A stretch of 64,000 nucleotides of DNA from Datura wrightii (lineage: Eukaryota > Streptophyta > Magnoliopsida > Solanales > Solanaceae). The DNA is taken from positions 149,742,501-149,806,500 of the forward strand of contig JASDFA010000016.1 of NCBI GenBank assembly GCA_035772735.1, written 5' to 3'. Below, one piece after another: positions 34,821 to 45,225 of the stretch (its first letter is position 1; each line of letters begins with the position of its first letter). Both the position numbers and the translations under genes were made by a program. The notes beneath the pieces are model-generated. The model was not told the origin of the DNA. It saw only the letters and a list, made by a program, of their open reading frames with translations, and made no database searches.

Positions 34821-34832
34821 AAGGGGGGAGAA
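34821..34832 (+). other. Polypurine tract of the partial TE7 copy
   Basis: AAGGGGGGAGAA directly precedes the LTR start TGTTATACC. It primes plus-strand DNA synthesis. Confidence 0.85.
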
Positions 34833-34954
34833 TGTTATACCCCGTAGGATTCCCAGAACCTAGATGACCTATTCGCATGTTGGTTAAGCATATTTGAAGG
34901 CCATACGTGCTAAAGAAAGGCCCGGGAAAAGATCGGATGAGAAACCTATCGAAC

Positions 34955-35038
34955 CATCGCGGAAGGAGCCGAGGCAGAGCCCCTCCGCGATGGCAGCGTG
35001 TCATGGAGGTGAGGCCTCCGCGTTGGCTCCGTGACACG
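34955..35038 (+). promoter_or_regulatory. Two GC-rich inverted repeats upstream of the TE7 TATA box
   Basis: Hairpin 1 pairs CATCGCGG (34955-34962) with CCGCGATG (34985-34992). Hairpin 2 pairs CGTGTCATGGAG (34997-35008) with CTCCGTGACACG (35027-35038), with one mismatch. They end about 20 bp before the TATA box. The 3' LTR has both (42758-42841). The TE10 LTR carries similar sequence. Confidence 0.6.
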
Positions 35039-35059
35039 TTGGCCTTGTCCAGGCCCAAG

Positions 35060-35067
35060 TATATAAA
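35060..35067 (+). promoter_or_regulatory. TATA box of the TE7 5' LTR
   Basis: TATATAAA, the canonical plant core promoter, is conserved in the 3' LTR at 42863-42870. Transcription would start about 30 bp downstream, near 35095. Confidence 0.75.
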
Positions 35068-35301
35068 GCCCCACTTCGGTTTTAAATCATTAAACACTTA
35101 TAATTTCTAGTGAAACAGAGAGGGATCAGCAGAGAAGAGATAAGAACGAAGGGGGTAATATAATTTTCATCCGATTACGCTGCTAAATGTTGTCCAAACT
35201 CAAATTAACCTCAGATACCAAGGTATTTAGCAGCAGAGAGCATTCCTACGGATTTAGTTTCGTGAAATACGGCCGACGAATCGTCGAGCTACCGAGCTAA
35301 G

Positions 35302-35571
35302 GTAAGTAGAATTTCTCCAAACTAGTGTCTATGTGTTCCTAGCTGAGAAGTGAATAGTTCTCCCTTCTGGACCTCTGAAAAATAGCGAGTTTTCGATCGT
35401 CTTTTGATAAGCCTAAGTTTAGGCTATAAACTATATCGAAAGTGACGTTGCTCTTTAAAATAAAGTTGTGTTTAGTATTAATTGACATATTTATGAATGC
35501 AGTTGGGAGAAAATAGTTGAAGTACCGGCCGAGCCTCGTCCGACAGACGGATAGTTCGAGGATAAGGTATG
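35302..35571 (+). promoter_or_regulatory. Predicted splice sites of the TE7 leader
   Basis: AAG then GTAAGT (35302) is a near-perfect donor. TGCAG (AG at 35501-35502) is an acceptor, and AAG then GTATGT (35567) a second donor. They bound a 64 bp exon (35503-35566). The 3' LTR keeps all three (43105, 43305, 43370). The matching last acceptor lies at 37578-37583. Confidence 0.55.
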
Positions 35572-36214
35572 TAAAGCTAGTTTCCTCGGCAAGTTAAGTA
35601 ATCTCGGCACAGTACAGTAATTTAAAGGCCAGTAGAATGTTCAGAAGTCATGTGTTATGTTTATTACGAATGTTGGTACGATATTAGAAGCATCATGTTG
35701 TATTTAGCGCGAAACATGTTAGCACGATATAGATCCTAATATAAGTGTTAGGAACTGCACAGCATGCTCAGTATGTGATGTGACACAGAATGTTAGGATA
35801 TCATTGTATTCAGTTGAAACCCAGTAAAGCAATGTAATATCTGTAAGACATCTCAGAAGTAGAATGATAAGTTAAAATGAAGTTTAGAAACCATGTTAGG
35901 AATAGTAAATCATGTCACTATAGAAACTCAGCGTACAACATGGTTTTCAGCAGAAAGACTATATCCCGTTCAGCATTACACTCGGTACAGCATGGCAGAA
36001 GACTATATATTATATACGTATACTATTGTCAGTCTCAGCATGTATTAAGTATGTACATATTACTATTACTAGCTCAGCACATAGTATGTACAAACACCTT
36101 ACTATTATTCGTTTCAGTATATGAGATATGCAGATAGTATTACTAGTTGAGACCATTGTATTGTCTTGGGGTTGGACTACCTAGCACCCATGACCGCCCC
36201 AGGGTTGATAGCTG

Positions 36215-36420
36215 TATCGACTCGTCCGCCAGAGAACGAGGATACGTCGCTCTATGGAGTGGCATGTCGTCCCACAGGGGACGAAGATGGGATGCCAGTT
36301 TTCCCCATATTGTGCCTTGATCGGCCCTTACACACCCCTGTCGAGCGGATACGCCCGGGTGTTGATTCAGGGGTCCTTCGGACCCACATGCAGTTATAGT
36401 CAGGGGCTCAGCGAGCCCAA
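36215..36420 (+). other. Hairpin-rich U5 domain of TE7
   Basis: Four small stem-loops occur in a row: CTCGT/ACGAG near 36220-36240; CGTCCC/GGGACG (36268-36283); GGGTCC/GGACCC (36371-36385); GGGCTC/GAGCCC (36404-36418). The 3' LTR keeps them, with GAGTCC/GGACTC in the third, so that stem stays paired. It lies within the second predicted leader intron. Confidence 0.55.
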
Positions 36421-37377
36421 GTGCATACCCATGGGACCGGCGGGATGCTTATAGTTATTATAGGAGATGGGATGACCGGGGTAGGGGTATAGATTCTGTG
36501 CTGTTATGTTATGATATGTTAGGCCGTGTTATAGTAGATACGAGTAGATCGACAGTATAACGATAAATCCTCAGGTATGACTCCTACTCCTTCCAGTATA
36601 ATTAAAAGAACGTATGATTTACATTATCAGACAGTCAATCCATTCCTTTCTACTTCAGTTTCATCAGTTGTATTGTTATTTTCAGATATTTCTTTCAGTT
36701 ATTGCTTTACATACTCAGTACCAGCGGTACTGATGCCCGGTGGGGCGCTGCATTACTTGCCTGCAGGTACTCATAGACGAGCAGGCGATACCACGTGATT
36801 CCTGTCAGCGATCGAGTATTCAGCTCCTATCATTCGGAGACTGAATCCCAGAGGTGTATTTCTCTTCTTTTGTCGTAAAGCACGGGTAGGTCGGGGCCTT
36901 GTCCTTATCATTTCTATTGCTATTCCTAGAGGCTTGCAGTCTGTATATATACTTCCGTGTTGTCAGTTGAGCCGGTCGTGTGAGGCCCTGCAGTTGTATA
37001 GTTGTTAGTACTTTTGTTTCCTTTATGTTGGCCGTGTGGGGCCATAGTTCGACAGTAGTGGTGACCTTGCCGGTCACGTAGCTATCCAGTACTTCATGGT
37101 TGAGTTATAGATAACTAGACAGCATGGTGGCCTTATTGACCCACATAGGTTTCCCTATAGTTGCTTGTTTATGGTTAGCTGTTATTACAGGTACAGGAGG
37201 CTATAGGACAATGGGCCGGGGGCTGTGTTTACAGCCGTTATATTGCCCTTTGTTTCCTGAAATGTGAGTTAGAGGCAGCCAGGCACCAGATGTGCCCAGG
37301 CTTAGCAGTCTAGTAGTTCAGGTCCTGGTAGGGCACCAGGTGCCAGTCATACCCCCCAAGGAGGGGTGTGACAAACT

Positions 37378-37389
37378 TGGTATCAGAGC
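37378..37389 (+). other. Primer-binding site of TE7 (tRNA-iMet)
   Basis: TGGTATCAGAGC, the perfect plant iMet-type site, lies four bases after the LTR end. Confidence 0.9.
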
Positions 37390-37577
37390 AGGTCGTATCC
37401 CAGGGAGTCTGCAAGCCGTGCTAAGTAGAGTCTTGTCCATGGATGTGTTGTGCACCACATACTATGGGTAGGAGGCTGCAAGGCATGATACGATGGTTGT
37501 CTTTTATTCTTATTCAGTCGTGCTGTAGAGTGGTACAATATAGGGTTGAGTCCCTAAAAGCTTACTATATTCTTTGG

Positions 37578-37583
37578 TTACAG
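37578..37583 (+). promoter_or_regulatory. Predicted leader splice acceptor before TE7 gag
   Basis: A T-rich run ends in GTTACAG (AG at 37582-37583), three bases before the gag ATG at 37587. Used with the donor at 35567, it would remove the LTR end and the primer site from the gag message. Confidence 0.5.
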
Positions 37584-37586
37584 ATA

Positions 37587-38931
37587 ATGTCAGACCAGCG
37601 ACATCCTATCACAGGCCGGAGCTTAGATATTGCAGCAGGGGAAGGCACCACCAGGATGCCTCACCCTCGTTTAGAAACAGCCCGATCAGAGGGCACTACA
37701 GAGGCATCGTCCCAGCCTTCTCAGCAGTCTCCACCACATCAGGAGGCATTTGGGGCGACACTACCTTCAGCAGTCCCTATACCGACACCTTCCCACCAGG
37801 AGGTTAGGAGTGATGTAGTTATGTTAGCACAGATGATGGCTGCTCAGCGTCAGTCAATGCCGTCTACAGTTGCGGAGTCATTAGGAGGGCCCGGTAGTTT
37901 GAGGGTCCGAGAGTTCTTAGCTCTGAATCCCCCACAGTTTACAGGTACGGACCGGACAGAGGACCCTCAGGAAATTTATAGATCAAATGCATAGAATCTT
38001 CAGGGTTATGCATGCCACGCCTACAGAATCAGTTGAGTTGGCAGCATTCCGGTTACGGGACATCGCCGTGTTGTGGTATGAAAGCTGGGAAAGGTCCCGA
38101 GGGAGAGATGTTTCCCCTCCAACCTGGTCCTGCTTTTCAGGAGCTTTTCTGGATCACTATTTGCCGCGAGAGATTCGACAGGCCCGGGTAGACCAGTTTC
38201 TACATCTGGAGTAGGGGGCCATGAGTGTTCGGGAATATTCCTTGTGGTTTGATTCTTTAGCTCGGTATGCATCGACTTCGTTGATACCATTGCATCCAGA
38301 GTACACCGCTTCATCATGGGGTTGAATCCAGAATATGTTGAGACTTGCATTACGGCCACACTGCGAGAGGACATGGACATTGCTCAAGTTCAGGCATTTG
38401 CCCAGAATATTGAGGGCATCAGACAGCGACATCGGGAGAACAGAAGGGTTAATCAGGAACAGCGTCGCCGGGACAGGCCAGTTGAGTTATAGAGGGAGGC
38501 CCGGGGAGGACCCAGGCCACGATTGTTAGATAGGCCGCCCAGGCCCCTGTCTCCGCCACAGCCGTAGGGGGGTAGATTCAGTCGTAGGGGGCAGTCAGAG
38601 ACTAGTAGAGGCTCGCAGATGGCAGATTCACCATTACAGAGGAGGGCGAAGCAGAGTAGGTATACCCTACCACTTTGCCCTATATGCAGTCGATGCCATC
38701 CTGGAGCATGTAGGTATGGTTCCACTGCATGTTATATTTGTGGCCAAGAAGGCCATTTGATGAAAGATTGCCCAGCCAGAGGTCGAGAGGACCGGGATAG
38801 ACAGGATAGGGCATCTGCAGGGTCACGAGCCACAGCATCCTCGGCAGGGCGCAGACCCTCAATTTCAGCAGGCAGTGGTCGGGGCAGATCATAGGCCTCC
38901 AGTACGGGTGCAGGTCCAAGCCGCACATATG
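37587..38931 (+). pseudogene. gag of TE7, broken
   Basis: I chose the ATG at 37587 (MSDQRHPITG) rather than the in-frame ATG at 37443, because TE8 and TE3 gags start with the same MSD/MSN. Order: Ser/Pro/Gln-rich N-terminus, FLALNPPQFTGTDRTEDPQE core motif, frameshift near 37980, WYESWER and FLDHYLP (37987-38214), stop at 38212, frameshift near 38265, EYVETCI-like end, stops near 38490 and 38563, then an intact zinc knuckle CYICGQEGHLMKDC (about 38727-38770). Most stops replace Gln codons (CAG to TAG). Confidence 0.8.
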
Positions 38932-39460
38932 CTTTACCAGGGAGGCAAGATTCAGAAGCGTCACCTGATGTTGTGACAGGTATGCTAACTATCTGCTCAC
39001 ACCCTGCTTATGTGTTGATTGATCCAGGGTCTACTTTGTCCTACATTACTCCATTTGTGGCACGAAAGTTTAGTATTGCACCAGAATTATTACAGCAGCC
39101 CTTTTTAGTATCCACGCCCGTCGGTGACTCTATTGTGTCTAGCAAAATTTACCGAGGGTGTACAGTAGAGGTTGCTGACTGTCAAACCACAGTAGATCTG
39201 GTCGAGTTAGAAATGATAGACTTCGATGCCATAATGGGTATGGATTGGTTAGTACCGTGCTTTGCCAACGTTGAATGTTGGACCAAGATGGTCCGATTCC
39301 ACTTCCCAGGAGAAGCAGTGGGAGAGTGGAAGGGCAGCACCGCTACGCCAAAAGGTAGGTTTATTTCCTACCTTCAGGCGGGAAAGTTGATATCTAAGGG
39401 ATGTATTTACCATCTGGTCAGAGTCCAGGATGTCCATGCAGGATCTCCGACACTCCAGTC
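38932..39460 (+). pseudogene. Aspartic protease of TE7
   Basis: The frame is open. The active site reads VLIDPGSTLSYITP (near 39000); DPGS is a known variant in this lineage. ELEMIDFDAIMGMDWL follows at about 39205-39250, the second structural half of the retropepsin. It continues without a break into RT. The enzyme itself looks intact, but the upstream gag breaks would stop its expression. Confidence 0.8.
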
Positions 39461-40347
39461 TGTTCCGGTAGTGAATGAATTCCCTGATGTGTTTCCTGAT
39501 GAGTTACCTGGTATTCCCCCAGAAAGGGAGATAGATTTTGCTATTGACTTGTTACCAGGCACTCAGCCGATATCAATTCCTCCCTATCGTATGGCTCCTG
39601 CGGAACTCAGAGAATTAAAAGAGCAGTTGAAAGATTTATTGGATAAAGGTTTTATCAGGCCGAGTACTTCACCATGGGGTGCGCCAGTTTTATTTGTGCG
39701 GAAGAAAGATGGCTCGCTCCGAATGTGCATAGATTATCGGCAATTAAACAAAGTTACAGTAAAGAACAAGTACCCGCTTCCCAGAATTGATGACTTATTT
39801 GATCAGTTGCAGGGAGCCAGATACTTTTCTAAGATTGACTTGCGGTCCGGATATCACCAGGTCCGAGTACGTGAGAGAGATATTCCTAAGACAGCGTTCA
39901 GGACTCTATATGGACATTTCGAATTTCTAGTCATGTCCTTCGGGTTAACGAATGCCCTGGCAGTCTTCATGGACCTAATGAACAGTATTTTCAGACCTTT
40001 CCTGGACTTGTTCATGATAGTATTCATTGATGACATTCTGGTGTATTCTCGCTCTGAAGCAGATCACCAGACTCATTTGCGGACAGTGCTCCAGATCCTC
40101 AAGGACCGCCAGCTATATGCTAAATTTTCTAAGTGTGAATTCTGGCTTAACTCAGTGGCCTTTTTAGGGCATATCGTGTCGGACGCTGGTATACAAGTTG
40201 ACAAGCAGAAAATAGAATCAGTTAAGTCATGTCCTAGACCTACCACTCCAACTGAAGTTCGTAGCTTTCTAGGGTTGGCAGGATATTATAGGAGGTTCGT
40301 TGAAGGGTTCTCGACCATTGCGGCACCTCTGACTAAACTGACATAGA
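39461..40347 (+). pseudogene. Reverse transcriptase of TE7
   Basis: Motifs in order: FPDVFPDELPGIPPEREIDF, YRMAP, the GFIRPSTSPWGAPVLFVRKK region, MCIDYRQLN, YFSKIDLRSGYHQ with the first Asp, a VMSFGLTNA segment (family form usually MPFGLTNAP), and FIDDILVYS, the active-site pair. The connection region ends RSFLGLAGYYRRFVEGFS. A TAG at 40345-40347 ends the frame at the RNase H boundary. The catalytic Asp residues are all present. Confidence 0.85.
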
Positions 40348-40769
40348 AAGCAACAAGGTTTCATTGGACAGAGGCATGCGAGCAGAGCTTCCAGGAACTG
40401 AAAGACAGATTAACCTCCGCCCCAGTATTAGCATTACCGGAAGGCACAGAAGGTTATTCGGTCTATTGCGACGCGTCAGGTGTCGGGTTAGGTTGTGTGT
40501 CGATGCAGCATGGTAGAGTGATAGCATATGCTTCCAGATAGCTGAGGAAACACGAAAAGAATTACCCTACCCACGACCTGGAATTGGCCGCAGTAATCCA
40601 CGCCTTGAAGATGTGGAGGCATTACCTGTACGGCGTCCATGTTGATATTTACACAGATCACAAGAGCCTACAGTACATCTTTACTCAGAGGGAGTTGAAT
40701 CTACGGCAACGCCGCAGGTTGGAGCTGTTAAAAGATTATGATCTGAACATTTTGTATCACCCGGGAAAA
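40348..40769 (+). pseudogene. RNase H of TE7
   Basis: Begins KATRFHWTEACEQSF after the stop. YCDASGVGLG has the first Asp; a TAG near 40541 interrupts YASRQL; YPTHDLELAAV has the catalytic Glu; DIYTDHKSL has the next Asp. The end (GKANVVADAL) leads into integrase. Confidence 0.8.
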
Positions 40770-42370
40770 GCTAATGTTGTAGCAGATGCCCTGATCCGTA
40801 AGTCAATGGGGAGTTTGGAGTATTTGCGACCTGAGAGGCGGAAGTTAGCCAAAGAAATTCATCAGTTAGCTAGTTTAGCCGTTCGAGTAATGGAAACAGA
40901 AACTAATAGAGCAATAATTCAGAATTCTGCTGTGTCATCATTAATTACAGAGGTAAAAGAACGACAGTACGAGGACCCCGATTTAGTCCAGCTCAGAGAT
41001 AGAATTCAAAAAGGTAAGGAGTCAGATTTCCAAATGACGGAGGATGATGTGCTACACTGCAAGGGCCGCCTCTGTGTCCCGAATGTTTCAGGGCTTCGTG
41101 GGCGGATCATGCATGAGATACATTACGCTCGCTATTCCCTCCATCCAGGAGCGACGAAAATGTACCACAATATCAGAGACATCTACTGGTGGCCAGGTAT
41201 GAAAGCTGAGATAGCCAAATTTGTATCTAGATGTTCTAACTGTCAGCAGGTGAAAGCGGAGCACCAGAAGCCGGGCGGTTTGACGCAAGATATAACGATG
41301 CCTACGTGGAAATGGGAAACGATAAACATGGATTTTGTAACAGGGTTACCCCGTACCAGACGCAGAAATGATTCCATTTGGGTAATAGTTGATAGGCTGA
41401 CAAAATCAGCTCATTTCCTGCCAGTGAAGGCTACCTTCTCGGCTGAGGATTATGCCGAATTATATATTAGAGAAATAGTTAGACTACATGGAGTGCCGGT
41501 ATCCATTATTTTAGATAGGGGAGCTCAGTTCATAGCTAGATTCTGGCAGTCGTTCCAGAAGGATTTGGGAACGCAGATTAACTTGAGTAGACATTCCACC
41601 CTCAGACAGATGGGCAGGCTGAGCGGACTATCCAAATGCTCGAAGATATGCTGCGAACATGTGTACTAGATTTTGGGGGTAGCTGGGATGAGCAACTTTT
41701 GTTGATTGAATTTGCTTATAATAACAGTTATCATTCAGCTATCCAGATGGCGCCCTTTGAAGCATTATATGGGCGAAAATGTAGATCACCGGTGGGCTGG
41801 TTTGAAGTAGGGGAATCAGCATTGGTTGGCCCAGACATTGTTCGGCATTCAGAGGAAAAGATAAAGCTTATCTGAGAACGTTTACTGACTGCTCAGAGCC
41901 ACCAGAAGTCTTACGCAGATATGCGGCGCAGAAATCTAGAATTTGCGGTAAATGACTAGGTATATCTGAAAGTGTCTCCAATGAAAGGGGTGATAAGATT
42001 TGGCAAGAAAGGCAAGCTTAGCCCAAGATTCATTAGACCATATCAGATTCGGCGAAGAATAGGCCGAGTTGCTTACGAATTGAACTTGCCTCTGGAGTTA
42101 GCATCTGTTCACCCAGTATTCCATGTCCCTATGTTGAGGAAGTTCGTAGGAGACCCTTCTACAGTAGTTCCCGTTCAGGATGTTCAGGTCATAGAAGATT
42201 TAGCATATGAAGAGGTTCCAGTAGCTATTTTAGACAGACAGATTCGCAGGTTGAGGACTAAAGATGTTGCATCTGTCAAAGTATTGTGGCGTAATAGGAA
42301 CCGTGAGGAAATAACGTGGGAAGCTGAAGAAGATATTAAAGCTAGGTACCCTCACCTATTCCAGGCGTAG
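40770..42370 (+). pseudogene. Integrase and chromodomain of TE7
   Basis: The counterpart of 32967-34568. The HHCC finger and the first Asp (INMDFVTGLP) are intact; the second Asp region reads ILDRGAQF. A one-base deletion near 41590 shifts the frame before the catalytic Glu. A TGA at about 41873 (CGA to TGA) and a TAG near 41956 (TGG to TAG) follow. The GPY and chromodomain segment is open at 41972-42370 (VLWRNRNREE to KARYPHLF). So the left copy is open but lacks the first Asp, and this copy has the Asp but is frameshifted. Confidence 0.85.
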
Positions 42371-42635
42371 TCAGGCGATAGGTATGTTCGTATTATTGCT
42401 TATGTAATATCTTATGGTTGTATATGTATAAGTGAGAAAGATTGATACTTAGCCATCCAGTGAATCCTAAAGTATTGTGTACAGTACCTGTATTGGACTT
42501 TTCTGCATTTCAGGTTTTTTGTATAGTCCATATTACAGGGGAGACTCTGGCAAAATTTTTTCTAAACAAGTAAGTTAAGTAGTCCTCAAGATAGCAGTAT
42601 ACATTCGAGGACGAATGTTCATAAGGGGGGGAGAA
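42371..42635 (+). other. 3' untranslated region and polypurine tract of TE7
   Basis: Non-coding. It ends with the hairpin CATTCGAGGACGAATG (42602-42617) and the tract AAGGGGGGGAGAA (42623-42635), just before the LTR. Confidence 0.8.
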
Positions 42636-45225
42636 TGTTATACCCCATAGGATTCCCGGCACCTAGATGACCTATTTGCACGTTGGTTAAGCATATTTGA
42701 AGTCCATACGTGCTAAAGAAAGGCCCGGGAAAAGATCAGACGAGAAACCTGTCGAACCATCGCGGAAGGAGCCGAGGCAGAGCCCCTCCGCGATGGCAGC
42801 GTGTCACGGAGGTGAGGCCTCCGCATTGGCTCCGTGACATGTTGGCCTTGTCCAGGCCCAAGTATATAAAGCCCCACTTCGGTTTTAAATCATTAAACAC
42901 TTATAATTTCCAGTGAAACAGAAAGGGATCAGCAGAGAAGAGATAAGAACGAAGGGGGTAATATAATTTTCATCCGATTACGCTGCTAAACGTTGTCCAA
43001 ACTCAAATTAACCTCAGATACCCAGGTATTTAGCAGTAGATAGCATTCCTATGGATTTAGTTTCGTGAAATACGGCCGACGAATCATCGAGCTACCGAGC
43101 TAAGGTAAGTAGAATTGCTCCAAACTAGTGTCTATGTGTTCCTAGCTGAGAAGTGAATAGTTCTCCCTTCTGGACCTCTGAAAAATAGCGAGTTTTCAAC
43201 CGTCTTTCGATAAGCCTAAGTTTAGGCTATAAACTATATCGAAAGTGACGTTGCTCTTTAAAATAAAGCTATGTTTATTATTAATTGACATATTTATGAA
43301 TGCAGTTGGGAGAAAATAGTTGAAGTACCGGCCGAGCCTCGTCCAACAGACGGATAGTTCGAGGATAAGGTATGTAAAGCTAGTTTCCTCGGCAAGTTAA
43401 GTAATCTCGGTACAGTACAGTAATTTAAAGGCCAGTAGAATGTTCAGAAGTCATGTGTTATGTTTATTACGAATGTTGGTACGATATTAGAAGCATTATG
43501 TTGTATTTAGCGCGAAACTTGTTAGCACGATATAGATCCTAATATAAGTGTTAGGAACTGCACAGCATGCTCAGTATGTGATGTGACACAGAATGTTAGG
43601 ATATCATTGTATTCAGTTGAAACCCAGTAAAGCAATGTAATATCTGTAAGACATCTCAGAAGTACAATGATAAGTTAAAATGAAGTTTAGAAACCATGTT
43701 AGGAATAGTAAATCATGTCACTATAGAAACTCAGCGTACAACATGGTTTTCAGCAGAAAGACTATTTCCCGTTCAGCATTACACTCGTTACATCATGGCA
43801 AAAGACTATATATTATATACGTATACTATTGTCAGTCTCAGCATGTATTAAGTATGTACATATTACTATTACTAGCTCAGCACATAGTATGTACAAACAC
43901 CTTACTATTATTCATTTCAGTATATGAGATATGCAGATAGTATTACTAGTTGAGACCATTGTATTGTCTTGGGGTTGGACTACCTAGCACCCATGACTGC
44001 CCCAAGGTTGATAGCTGTATCGACTCGTCCACTAGAGGACGAGGATACGTCGCTCTACGGAGTGGCATGCCGTCCCACAGGGGACGAAGATGGGATGCCA
44101 GTTTTCACCATATTGTGCCTTGATCGGCCCTTACACACCCCTGTCGAGCGGATACGCTCGGGTGTTGATTCAAGAGTCCTCCGGACTCAGATGCAGTTAT
44201 AGTCAGGGGCTCAGCGAGCCCAAGTGCATACCCAGAGGACCGGCGAGATGCTTATTGTTATTATAGGAGATGGGATGACCGGGGTAGGGGTATAGATTCT
44301 GTGCTGGTTGTACCCCCCGGCTTATGGGGGCCGGGTAAGGTTTGTATGTGCTATGTTATGTTATGATATGTTAGGTCGTGTTATAGTAGATACGAGTAGA
44401 TCGACAGTAGAACGATAAATCCTTAGGTATGACTCCTACTCCTTCCAGTATAATTAAAAGAAGGTATGATTTACATTATCAGATAGTTAATCCATTCATT
44501 TCTACTTCAGTTTCATCAGTTGTATTGTTATTTTCAGATATTTCTTTCAGTTATTGCTTTACATACTCAGTACCAGCGGTACTGACGCCCGGTGGGGCGC
44601 TGCATTACTTGCCTGCAGGTACTCATAGATGAGCAGGCGATACCACGTGATTCTTGTCGGCGATCGAGTATTCAGCTCCTGTCATCTGGAGACTGAATCC
44701 TAGAGGTGTATTTCTCTTCTTTTGTTGTACAGCATGGGTAGGTCGGGGCCCTGTCCCGATCATTTCTATTGCTATTACTAGAGGCTTGCAGTCTGTATAT
44801 ATACTTCCCTGTTGTCAGTTGAGCCAGTCGTGTGAGGCCGTGTAGTTGTATAGCTATTAGTACTTTTGTTTCCTTTATGTTGGCCGTGTGGGGCCATAGT
44901 TCGACAGTAGTGGTGACCTTGCCGGTCACGTAGCTATCCAGTACCTCATGGTTGAGTTATAGATAACTAGACAGCATGGTGTCCTTGTCGGCCCGCATAG
45001 GTTTACCTATAGTTGCTTGTTTCTGGTTAGCTGTTATTATAGGTACAGGAGGCTATAGGCCAATGGGCCGGGGGCTGTGTTTACAGCCGTTATATAGCCC
45101 TTTGTTTCTAGAAATGTGAGTTAGAGCCAGCCAGGCACCAGATGTGCCCAGGCTTAGCAGTCTAGTAGTTCAGGTCCTAGTAGGGCACCAGGTGCCAGTC
45201 ATACCCCCCAAGGAGGGGATTGACA
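42636..45225 (+). repeat. 3' LTR of TE7 (2590 bp)
   Basis: It runs from TGTTATACCCC to GGGGATTGACA. It keeps the TATA box (42863-42870), GC hairpins (42758-42841), splice-like sites and U5 hairpins. It has about 49 bp more than the 5' LTR near 44306-44352, bounded by GTGCT repeats. It joins an LTR fragment of another family at 45226. Confidence 0.9.

Larger units (their letters stand above)
34833..37373 (+). repeat. 5' LTR of TE7 (2541 bp)
   Basis: It runs from TGTTATACCCC to GGGGTGTGACA and matches 42636-45225 closely, except for a 49 bp length difference near 36502. It contains paired GC hairpins (34955-35038), a TATA box (35060-35067), predicted leader splice sites (35302, 35502, 35567) and a hairpin-rich U5 domain (36215-36420). 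ORFs of 66-92 codons inside it are LTR noise. Confidence 0.9.
34833..45225 (+). mobile_element. TE7: complete Tekay/Del-type chromovirus
   Basis: The only plus-strand element: 5' LTR 34833-37373, iMet primer site, gag-pol 37587-42370, polypurine tract, 3' LTR 42636-45225. Pol order is protease, RT, RNase H, integrase, chromodomain, which identifies the chromovirus branch. A further integrase-chromodomain segment joins the left LTR (32967-34832), so the two LTRs and the pol ends repeat at a period of 7803 bp. No target duplication can be tested because the left outer end is truncated inside pol. The right flank at 45226 is an LTR fragment of the TE8 type. Confidence 0.85.

Noticed and set aside
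36166..36454. Two overlapping ORFs of 66-77 codons in the TE7 LTR, repeated at 43969
   Set aside because: They lie in the GC-rich U5 domain, have no recognisable domain, and one ends or changes between the two LTR copies. Composition explains them.
37378..37389. A tRNA gene near the TGGTATCAGAGC match
   Set aside because: Only the 3' tRNA-complementary bases of a primer site are present; no tRNA body or arms.
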